Assembly (NCBI GenBank): GCA_027033555.1 | Contig: JALVLE010000062.1 | Location: 1-5,728, forward strand | DNA length: 5,728 nucleotides | Direction of reading: 5' to 3' | Origin: Caldifarciminota bacterium | Lineage (GTDB): Bacteria; Hydrothermota; Hydrothermia; UBA1063; CAJXJZ01 | Shown here: in pieces, positions 1 to 4,679 of the stretch | Layout: every line of letters begins with the position of its first letter | Position numbering within the stretch: the stretch's first letter is position 1 | Program-made: the position numbers and the translations under genes | The notes under the pieces: generated by a model | What the model saw: only the letters and a program-made list of their open reading frames with translations | Database searches by the model: none | What the model was told of the DNA's origin: nothing

Positions 1-672
1 ATCAAGAATTACGTATTCGGGTTCCAGGGGTAAGGAATAAGGTGGAATACCTATATCTATTACTATAATTTTACCTGCATAAAACCTTCCCGGATAAAGC
101 AGAAGTCCCCTTTTGACAAAAGCCATGGTGCCTGTGATATCGGCTTTTACCGCAACTCCCCCGATCTCTCCTGTAAATCCATTTATTCCACTTGGAATAT
201 CCACCGAAACCACACATGCCTTTGAGCTGTTTATTTTCTCTATGAGCTCTTTTAATTTGCCCTCAACCTTTCCTCTGAATCCGGTACCAAAAATCGCATC
301 TATAATAATATCCGCTCTGTCAAGCAGACCATGATCAAAATCCTGAAGCCTTACAACTCTACCATCCAGTCTGGTGTACAACTCAAAGTTCTTTTTTGCC
401 TCACCTTTTAGTTTCCCTTTTTGTCCTGTGAACACAACCAGTACATCATAACCCCTGGTATGTAAGTATCTCGCTGCAGCAAAGCCATCCCCACCATTAT
501 TTCCACTCCCTGAAAAAACTATCACTTTTTCACCACTGCACTCTGACTCAACTATATCCACAATTCCCCTCGCAGCCTGCTCCATAAGACTAAATGCAGG
601 GATACCAAGATCCTCTATAGCCCATTGGTCTATTTTTTTCATCTCTTCTGGTGTGAAAATAAAATCTCCCAT
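1..672 (-). CDS. nnrE: NAD(P)H-hydrate epimerase domain (YjeF N-terminal), 3' end cut by window edge
   Basis: The frame is open from an ATG at 672 to the window edge, giving 224 residues and no stop. It should epimerise R- and S-NAD(P)HX, the hydrated damage forms of NADH and NADPH, in the cytoplasm. Visible family marks are the N-terminal stretch with TPEEMKKIDQWAIE (7-20) and LMEQAA (29-34), the glycine-rich GSGNNGGDG (55-63), DAIFGTG (125-131), VDIPSG (157-162), and an FVKRGLLLYPG stretch (185-195) typical of the domain's end. The frame stops at the edge just after the domain, so it cannot be seen whether an ADP/ATP-dependent dehydratase domain (NnrD) is fused, as is common in bacteria. 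The start is supported by GGAGGG at 676-681 and by the usual domain N-terminus. It overlaps the upstream Mut7-C gene by 34 nt, so it is probably the last or near-last part of the same transcript. No functional link to polyamines is evident. Confidence 0.93.
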   Translation of the reverse strand, partial: MGDFIFTPEEMKKIDQWAIEDLGIPAFSLMEQAARGIVDIVESECSGEKVIVFSGSGNNGGDGFAAARYLHTRGYDVLVVFTGQKGKLKGEAKKNFELYTRLDGRVVRLQDFDHGLLDRADIIIDAIFGTGFRGKVEGKLKELIEKINSSKACVVSVDIPSGINGFTGEIGGVAVKADITGTMAFVKRGLLLYPGRFYAGKIIVIDIGIPPYSLPLEPEYVILD

Positions 673-1121
673 ATACCCTCCTTTACGAGTCTCTTTTTTA
701 TAAGCTCATAATGTGAACCCTGCCAGTAAATTTTATCACACCGAGGACAGATTTTAAACTCATCAAAATGCCTGTATGTAAAATAAGGGACTTTCCCTTT
801 TACTTTTTCTTTGTCTATTTTCTTAAGTACCTCATTGCATCTTGTACATCTTGTAAACAAAGAAGGATTTTTAATATTAAATTGTTCTATCACTTCTTTT
901 AACTCCTCAAAAACAAAGTCACTATTCAAAATATAAACACGTGGATTTTTCTCTTCCACAAATTTTCTATTCCTTGTAAGAAGTATCCTCCCGCTTTTAT
1001 CAACCATACGGAGAAGAGGATGAACCCTATATTCCGATGTTACCTCAGTATCAATACCGAGAAACCTGAGCCATCTGGCAAGCCTATGACACGTGGCATC
1101 ACATAAGAATTTCTTATCCAT
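639..1121 (-). CDS. Mut7-C / DUF82 PIN-like putative RNase with zinc ribbon, probably altered active site
   Basis: This 160-residue protein has the two-part layout of the Mut7-C family: an N-terminal PIN-like half and a C-terminal zinc ribbon. The first half shows FLCDATCHRLARWLRFLGID (5-24), with the expected Asp at 8, followed by GRILLTRNRKF (44-54). The ribbon has C92xxC95 and C125xxC128, followed by IYWQGSHYE (131-139), a very typical ending. The family is predicted to cut RNA, but few members have been tested. Two features differ from the pattern I recall: the usual TRD triplet is TRN (Asn51), and the acidic residues usually found where V33-H34-P35 stand are absent. The metal site may therefore be weak or lost. 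The start is ATG at 1121 with no clear ribosome binding site. The gene overlaps the end of speB by 8 nt, which suggests coupled translation. Why it sits with polyamine genes is unknown. The family assignment is firm; activity is uncertain. Confidence 0.88.
   Translation of the reverse strand: MDKKFLCDATCHRLARWLRFLGIDTEVTSEYRVHPLLRMVDKSGRILLTRNRKFVEEKNPRVYILNSDFVFEELKEVIEQFNIKNPSLFTRCTRCNEVLKKIDKEKVKGKVPYFTYRHFDEFKICPRCDKIYWQGSHYELIKKRLVKEGIWEILFSHQKR
675..684 (-). promoter_or_regulatory. Ribosome binding site of nnrE, inside the Mut7-C coding region
   Basis: Read on the minus strand this is AAAGGAGGGT, three bases before the ATG at 672. It lies within the 3' end of the upstream gene and supports 672 as the true start. 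It is the only strong Shine-Dalgarno in the downstream half of the operon, so this gene may be translated independently of its neighbours. Confidence 0.75.
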
Positions 1122-1887
1122 TCTGCAGCTTTATGAGAAGTTCCCTGAAAATGAAAGCTGCAGCCACACCGGAATGAGTACTGCTGTCCACAAGAGGAGA
1201 GAATTCCACAATATCCGCTGCTATTATGTGTTTCAATGATAACACATCTTCTACCACCTCAAACAAAGACGGCCCCCCTGGTTCCGGGTTCGTTACTCCA
1301 GGAAATTCAGCAGGGTTTATAACATCAAGGTCAAGGCTGAGGTAAACGGGAACACTTAATTTTTTAAGTATGCTGGAATAATCTTCCCACGCATAGAAAA
1401 TATTCTTTTCCTTTTTTTCACATGGAGCTTTTGCGCGAATCCCAACACTGATGATATTTTCCTGCCCCACAATTCCTTCAACATGGTGCATAACTGTAGC
1501 ATGATTGTATTTTTCTCCTTCAAACTCTTCTCTTCTATCCATGTGGGCATCAAAATGTACAACCTTAAAATCAAAGCCTATCTCCTTCAGATATTTCACA
1601 AGAGGCAATGTTATAAAATGATCACCACCAAGAGCAATAAAAGGTGGTCTTATGTCAAAGGCCCGGAGCCTCTCAATCAAAAAATCCATAAACTCTTTTC
1701 CACTCACATCAAGAGGTGGATAAAAGTCTGAGAGATCTTCAAAACTTTTCATATCCTTTGACTGTATTGTTGAATAATACTCCAGAGAGGAGAGGTGGTA
1801 TCTTATAAAGGATGGTGCCAAAAATGTGCCTTTCTGGAAATTTTCTTTACCTTCGTAGGGCACGCCAAAAACTTTAACCTGTGACAT
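1114..1887 (-). CDS. speB: Agmatinase-type ureohydrolase (agmatinase or N1-aminopropylagmatine ureohydrolase)
   Basis: This 257-residue protein belongs to the arginase/agmatinase superfamily of dimanganese enzymes that release urea from guanidino compounds. The full set of metal ligands is visible: H90 in GGDH (87-90), D113, H115 and D117 in DAHMD, and D186 and D188 in SLDLD. Also present are N128-H129-A-T, the position where agmatinases usually have SHGT, the NPAEFPGVTNPEPGG loop (191-205), and DIVEFSP (225-231) near the C-terminus. It is shorter than the roughly 300 residues of E. coli SpeB but complete; the N-terminus begins directly with a VFGVPYE strand (5-11). In this operon it would turn agmatine into putrescine. 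If the neighbouring SpeE acts first on agmatine, as in Thermus, it would instead turn N1-aminopropylagmatine into spermidine. Sequence alone does not decide between these. The ATG at 1887 overlaps the end of speE2 by 14 nt, with a GGAG about 10 nt upstream. Confidence 0.93.
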   Translation of the reverse strand: MSQVKVFGVPYEGKENFQKGTFLAPSFIRYHLSSLEYYSTIQSKDMKSFEDLSDFYPPLDVSGKEFMDFLIERLRAFDIRPPFIALGGDHFITLPLVKYLKEIGFDFKVVHFDAHMDRREEFEGEKYNHATVMHHVEGIVGQENIISVGIRAKAPCEKKEKNIFYAWEDYSSILKKLSVPVYLSLDLDVINPAEFPGVTNPEPGGPSLFEVVEDVLSLKHIIAADIVEFSPLVDSSTHSGVAAAFIFRELLIKLQNG

Positions 1888-2692
1888 TCTTTACAAACTC
1901 CGGGAGCCAGAAAAGATTTTCTCGTACGCTTTCATTAAAATACCTGAGTCCTGGAGGTATGAAATCTCTTTGTTTTTTGAGTTTTTTATTTGTGGCCATT
2001 GTGAAGCTCCAGAACCCCCCTGGATAAGTGGGAACTGGAGCAAAATAAAGCCTTACCTCATTGAAAAACTCTGACAGCCCATCAATTTGTTTTTTAATTA
2101 TTTCAAGATGATACCACGGGGACTCTGACTGAAAAACCACTATACCATCTTCTTTTAAATTTCTTCTTATACTCTCATAAAATTCCTTAGAATACAGGGC
2201 TTTTGCGGGCCCAACAGGGTCAGATGAGTCAACGAATAGAAGATCAAACCCCTCTTCTCTTACATTTAAAAAGCGAATTCCGTCCTCAAAAAAAATCTTC
2301 ACGCGCTCATCTTTTAGAGAAGAGGCAGTAAAGGGTAAATATTTTTTGCTCGCTTCCACCACCATTCTATCTATCTCAATTAAATAAGCTTCCTCAACAT
2401 CCCGATATTTAAGTATTTCCCTGATGGTACCTCCATCCCCCCCTCCTATAACCCCTGCCTTTTTAACCACACTTTTAAATGAAAACGCAGGATGGACAAG
2501 CATTTCATGGTAAACGAATTCGTCCTTTTCGGTAAGCATAACAAGCCCATCAAGAACCAAAAGCCGGCCATAGGTACAGGTATCAAATATCTTAATCTCC
2601 TGATACGGGGATACAGCAGAATATACTTCTTTTTTGATTTTAAAAATAATCCCCGTACCTTTATCGTGAAATTCGCTAAAATAAAGGTGCAT
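1874..2692 (-). CDS. speE: Polyamine aminopropyltransferase, classical spermidine synthase type (SpeE2)
   Basis: This 272-residue enzyme transfers the aminopropyl group of decarboxylated AdoMet to an amine. It has the small N-terminal beta domain (LLVLDG, 44-49; YHEMLVHP, 61-68) followed by a Rossmann-type methyltransferase fold: GGGDGG (83-88) and EID (106-108) for the nucleotide, and DSSDPVGPA (155-163) with the catalytic acids D155 and D158. The PTYPGGFWSF stretch (221-230) is the classical amine-site loop of spermidine synthases. Length and N-terminus match the family. Its start codon shares one base with the pdaD stop (TAATG), and the nearest GGAG is about 13 nt upstream, so translation is probably coupled to pdaD. 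Spermidine from putrescine is the default reading. Use of agmatine, giving N1-aminopropylagmatine, is equally compatible with the adjacent pdaD and speB. It is clearly a different subfamily from the second aminopropyltransferase encoded upstream. Confidence 0.94.
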   Translation of the reverse strand: MHLYFSEFHDKGTGIIFKIKKEVYSAVSPYQEIKIFDTCTYGRLLVLDGLVMLTEKDEFVYHEMLVHPAFSFKSVVKKAGVIGGGDGGTIREILKYRDVEEAYLIEIDRMVVEASKKYLPFTASSLKDERVKIFFEDGIRFLNVREEGFDLLFVDSSDPVGPAKALYSKEFYESIRRNLKEDGIVVFQSESPWYHLEIIKKQIDGLSEFFNEVRLYFAPVPTYPGGFWSFTMATNKKLKKQRDFIPPGLRYFNESVRENLFWLPEFVKNVTG

Positions 2693-3153
2693 TAAAACAA
2701 CGCTACTCCAGCAAAAACTGACATTATTCCCTGAACTTTTCTTGATATTGTTCGCACCTTTATCTCTTTCACAGGGATATTTCTCATCTCCATTGCATCC
2801 TGAGCCATCTGATAAAGTAGCTGCCCGGCTTCTTTCTCGGAAAGATAACCAGAATATTCCATAATTACACCGTGATCTTCTGGGCTCTGCGGAATAGCCA
2901 CCGCAACACCTGCTGTAATGTATGTATCCTCTTCGGAACTTTCTATACTGCCATAAGCTATAGGCAAAAGTGCCCCAGAAGGAAGGTCAATTGTTTTCTT
3001 TTCAACCGCTCCTGGCGGTAAAATGCTTGAAACCTTTAAAAGGTTGTATTTTGAGATACCTGCATCATGCAGTGCAGCATCAAAGGCATTTAAATGGGTT
3101 CTACCTTTCCCGTACCCTGTTACTATTATATAGTTTTTAAGCCTTCCAAACAT
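2692..3153 (-). CDS. pdaD: Pyruvoyl-dependent arginine decarboxylase
   Basis: This 153-residue proenzyme should cleave itself into beta and alpha chains and convert arginine to agmatine and CO2, using a pyruvoyl group in place of pyridoxal phosphate. The cleavage region YNLLKVSSILPPG (36-48) is clear, and the Ser42-Ser43 bond is the expected self-processing site. Relative to the Methanocaldococcus jannaschii enzyme, three key residues line up with a constant offset of 10: N37 (N47), S43 (S53) and E99 (E109), the last in MEYSG. Length is normal for the family. The ATG at 3153 is the only usable start, because two TAA codons lie in frame just upstream. It lies 17 nt inside the end of speE1 and has no convincing ribosome binding site, which points to coupling. 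The family is widespread in archaea and patchier in bacteria. This gene supplies agmatine to SpeB and possibly directly to an aminopropyltransferase. Confidence 0.94.
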   Translation of the reverse strand: MFGRLKNYIIVTGYGKGRTHLNAFDAALHDAGISKYNLLKVSSILPPGAVEKKTIDLPSGALLPIAYGSIESSEEDTYITAGVAVAIPQSPEDHGVIMEYSGYLSEKEAGQLLYQMAQDAMEMRNIPVKEIKVRTISRKVQGIMSVFAGVALF

Positions 3154-4051
3154 ATGGTTCTTTGTCTGTTATTACTCTGCCCTCGGTCATGCTCTTTTTC
3201 ATATACGGCGGAAGAATTGTCTTTGCAAAGAAATACTCAGGCGTAAAATATTTCACTTTATCTCTTATCTCATCAAACCTTCTTTCCATATCAGCCCTTC
3301 TCTCAGGAAGGGTATATTTCAGGGATGCAATGAGAAATGCCCAGTTTAGTTGAAATGAGAATACATAGTCATGATACCCATATACCTGAGGGAACACATC
3401 CTTTAATGTTGCAGAAAGGGCAGAAATAAACTCTGTATATAAGTACTCTGCACTACCTGCCTGCGCAACAAAAACACCATCTTCTGACATCTTGCTTTTT
3501 AAAGTGCTATAAAATTCACGTGTAAAGAGATAAATAGCAGGGCCTTCTTCCACGGGTTCTGTAAGATCCGAAATAACTACATCAAATGGCTCCCCTTTGT
3601 ATTCCTCCACAAATTTCCTTGCATCTTGAAATAAAATAATACTTCTTTTATCGTCAAAACTACCGGCATGCCATTTGGGCAGGTATTTTTTACACATATT
3701 GACAAGTTCTTCGTCTATATCCACCATATACACCTTCTCAACAGGGTACTTTAATACCTCCCTCAGGGTTGCACCTTCCCCTCCCCCCATTATTAGAACA
3801 TTTCTCGGCGAAGGGTGCATCAGCATCACAGGATGAACGAGCATCTCATGGTATATATGTTCATCAATCTCTGCAGATTGCAATTTCCCATCAAGAAACA
3901 ATGTTCTTCCAAAAGCAAAAAGGTCTATTATTTCTGCATACTGAAATCTCGTTTGGCGTGCTACCACGTACTTCTTTACTCTATAATGAAACCTGAGGCC
4001 CTCAGTATATGGTTCTTCAAACCATAAATTACTGTCAGACTCCTTATCCAT
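3137..4051 (-). CDS. speE: ACL5/thermospermine synthase-like polyamine aminopropyltransferase (SpeE1)
   Basis: From the ATG at 4051 this is a 304-residue aminopropyltransferase. A GTG at 4057 would add two residues, but it forms part of the GGAGGTG ribosome binding site, so I reject it. Positions below count from that GTG. Visible marks are YHEMLVHP (69-76), GGGEGATLREVLKYP (91-105), DIDEE (113-117), QDAR (144-147), SDLTEP (163-168) and QAGS (199-202). Several of these resemble plant ACL5 thermospermine synthase and not classical SpeE: GGGEG instead of GGGDGG, DLxxPVEEGP instead of DSSDPVGPA, QAG after the fifth strand, no PTYPGG loop, and a C-terminal tail (265-305) with KYFTPEYF, KT and an EGRVITDKEPYVW ending. 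This suggests a longer or isomeric polyamine such as thermospermine. The second acid of the DxxD catalytic motif is Glu167 instead of Asp. It follows speD by 12 nt. The aminopropyltransferase family is certain; the product is inferred. Confidence 0.9.
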   Translation of the reverse strand: MDKESDSNLWFEEPYTEGLRFHYRVKKYVVARQTRFQYAEIIDLFAFGRTLFLDGKLQSAEIDEHIYHEMLVHPVMLMHPSPRNVLIMGGGEGATLREVLKYPVEKVYMVDIDEELVNMCKKYLPKWHAGSFDDKRSIILFQDARKFVEEYKGEPFDVVISDLTEPVEEGPAIYLFTREFYSTLKSKMSEDGVFVAQAGSAEYLYTEFISALSATLKDVFPQVYGYHDYVFSFQLNWAFLIASLKYTLPERRADMERRFDEIRDKVKYFTPEYFFAKTILPPYMKKSMTEGRVITDKEPYVWKA

Positions 4052-4054
4052 ACG

Positions 4055-4061
4055 CACCTCC
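4055..4061 (-). promoter_or_regulatory. Ribosome binding site of speE1, which decides its start codon
   Basis: The minus strand reads GGAGGTG, followed by three bases and then ATG at 4051. The GTG of this motif is in frame with the gene and could be mistaken for its start. That would leave the gene with no usable ribosome binding site, so the downstream ATG is preferred. Confidence 0.8.
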
Positions 4062-4063
4062 TT

Positions 4064-4468
4064 TTATACCAGGGCTTCCTCTTTTACAGAATCTGCATAC
4101 TTGAACATATCCTCCTCCCTGAAGACCCCTCTCTTGAGCTCCATAACCGTCATGTGTCCCGGTTTGAAGTACTTTTCAAAGAGCTTAAGAGCCACATCCA
4201 TGTCCACATCATCAGAGCAATAGAAATAATCCACTGCAGCATATCCATGCTCAGGCCAAGTATGGATGGAAAGATGGGACTCTTCTATGATAACCACGCC
4301 AGAAACTCCATGTGGCTGGAACTGGTGGAAAAATGATCCTAAGGCATGGGCATTGGATTTCTTGGCGATGTCCAGGAATGCTTTTTCAACCTGATCCTTG
4401 TTTTTCAATGTTTCAGGATCACAATCATACATTTCTATTATTACATGCACCCCAAGGGCTTTTTTCAA
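4064..4468 (-). CDS. speD: S-adenosylmethionine decarboxylase proenzyme (prokaryotic class, pyruvoyl-dependent)
   Basis: This 134-residue proenzyme makes decarboxylated AdoMet, the aminopropyl donor for both SpeE-type enzymes of the operon. The signature ESHLSIHTWPEHGYAAVD (63-80) is intact. Self-cleavage is expected between E63 and S64, with S64 becoming the pyruvoyl group. H69 and C84 (in YFYC) occupy the processing and catalytic positions of the Thermotoga maritima enzyme (S63, H68, C83), shifted by one. Length is normal for the short bacterial/archaeal class. The start codon is TTG: it follows a strong GGAGGTG by five bases, and the family N-terminus (MKKALGVHVIIEMYDCD) begins there, while the first internal ATG (codon 13) would cut into the first strand. 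It is the first full-length gene after the promoter. A leader ORF and small hairpins precede it, so expression may be controlled in the leader. Confidence 0.97.
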   Translation of the reverse strand: MKKALGVHVIIEMYDCDPETLKNKDQVEKAFLDIAKKSNAHALGSFFHQFQPHGVSGVVIIEESHLSIHTWPEHGYAAVDYFYCSDDVDMDVALKLFEKYFKPGHMTVMELKRGVFREEDMFKYADSVKEEALV

Positions 4469-4473
4469 TTATC

Positions 4474-4480
4474 CACCTCC
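4474..4480 (-). promoter_or_regulatory. Ribosome binding site of speD, supporting a TTG start
   Basis: The minus strand reads GGAGGTG, then GATAA, then TTG. The match to the 16S rRNA tail is very good and the spacing is ideal. It is the main reason for accepting the uncommon start codon. It begins 16 nt after the stop of the leader ORF, close enough for a terminating ribosome to influence it. Confidence 0.8.
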
Positions 4481-4496
4481 TTTTTATTTTTTACAT

Positions 4497-4559
4497 TCAC
4501 CAGTTATCAAGATATAACCTGCCCAGATATAAGCTACACCGGGCATAGTCACACATCAT
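4497..4559 (-). CDS. Putative 20-residue leader peptide ahead of speD
   Basis: A short open frame lies between the promoter and speD. It begins ATG ATG at 4559, preceded by GGAGGTGA at 4561-4568, which matches the 16S rRNA tail over eight bases. It ends with TGA at 4499-4497. The peptide starts MMCDYARC, continues SLYLGRLYLDNW, and contains a repeated LYL, three Tyr and two Arg encoded by CGG and AGG. It has no hydrophobic signal and matches no family I know. Its position, about 23 nt after the predicted transcript start and entirely within the speD leader, fits a cis-acting regulatory ORF. The second ATG has the better spacing and may be the real start, giving 19 residues. The open frame and ribosome binding site are seen directly; translation and any regulatory role are inferred. 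Confidence 0.5.
   Translation of the reverse strand: MMCDYARCSLYLGRLYLDNW
4502..4519 (-). other. Hairpin 2 in the speD leader, directly abutting hairpin 1
   Basis: On the minus strand, GTTAT (4518-4514) can pair with ATAAC (4507-4503) around a six-base loop, with a possible extra G-U pair at the base. It is A/T-rich and weak by itself. It begins one base after hairpin 1 ends and repeats the TTATATCT element, so the two may act together. Chance is a real alternative. Confidence 0.25.
4520..4545 (-). other. Hairpin 1 in the speD leader, inside the leader ORF
   Basis: On the minus strand, 4545-4539 (TGCCCGG) can pair with 4526-4520 (CTGGGCA). This gives seven base pairs including one G-U, around a 12-nt loop that contains TTATATCT in part. 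There is no U-run after it, so it is not an intrinsic terminator. It may be an RNA element opened by ribosomes translating the leader ORF. Confidence 0.4.
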
Positions 4560-4560
4560 C

Positions 4561-4568
4561 TCACCTCC
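4561..4568 (-). promoter_or_regulatory. Strong ribosome binding site of the leader ORF
   Basis: The minus strand reads GGAGGTGA, an eight-base complement of the usual 16S rRNA 3' tail. It lies two bases from the first of two tandem ATG codons and five bases from the second. A site this good in the leader, with no long gene directly behind it, is the strongest sign that the short frame is translated. Confidence 0.65.
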
Positions 4569-4587
4569 CTATTTTAGCAGGTATTTT

Positions 4588-4616
4588 ATTATAGAAAACC
4601 TCTCATGAACGGTCAA
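4588..4616 (-). promoter_or_regulatory. Sigma-70-type promoter of the polyamine operon
   Basis: On the minus strand the -35 box is TTGACC (4616-4611) and the -10 box is TATAAT (4593-4588), separated by exactly 17 nt. Five of six and six of six bases match the bacterial consensus. Transcription would start near 4582, giving a leader of about 114 nt before speD. No archaeal TATA/BRE arrangement is needed to explain the region. It supports an operon start separate from the upstream transporter gene and is the best evidence for a bacterial host. Confidence 0.85.
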
Positions 4617-4679
4617 GGCAAAAGGGCGAAACAGAGTATTATTCTATGATTTACAGCAAAACGGTGAGGAAAAATACTT

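Larger units (their letters stand above)
4469..4679 (-). other. Intergenic region between the transporter gene and speD
   Basis: These 211 nt contain the promoter, leader ORF, two small hairpins and speD ribosome binding site described separately. Between the transporter stop and the -35 box (4679-4617) I see no clear intrinsic terminator, so read-through from the transporter gene is possible. No tRNA, known riboswitch or long repeat was recognised. Confidence 0.8.

Noticed and set aside
113..334. Plus-strand frame opposite nnrE
   Set aside because: The minus-strand frame carries unmistakable YjeF-domain motifs over the same bases; the plus frame is a codon-bias shadow.
4052..4057. GTG at 4057 as the start of the upstream aminopropyltransferase gene
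   Set aside because: The GTG is the end of the GGAGGTG ribosome binding site, and using it would leave no site in front. The ATG two codons later has ideal spacing.
4469..4582. A known SAM, PreQ1 or other catalogued riboswitch in the speD leader
   Set aside because: I could not match the conserved core of any class I know; only two short hairpins and the leader ORF are visible. A covariance-model search would settle this.
4312..4594. Overlapping plus-strand frames opposite speD and its leader
   Set aside because: They are antisense to a well-supported gene and promoter, and show no family resemblance.
4634..4646. Near-palindrome AGAGTATTATTCT upstream of the -35 box as an operator
   Set aside because: The symmetry is imperfect and the sequence is A/T-rich, so it is easily expected by chance; nothing links it to a known regulator.
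4635..4678. AGTATT/AATACT inverted repeat after the transporter stop as a terminator
   Set aside because: The six-base A/T-rich stem has a 32-nt loop and no GC core or following T-run.
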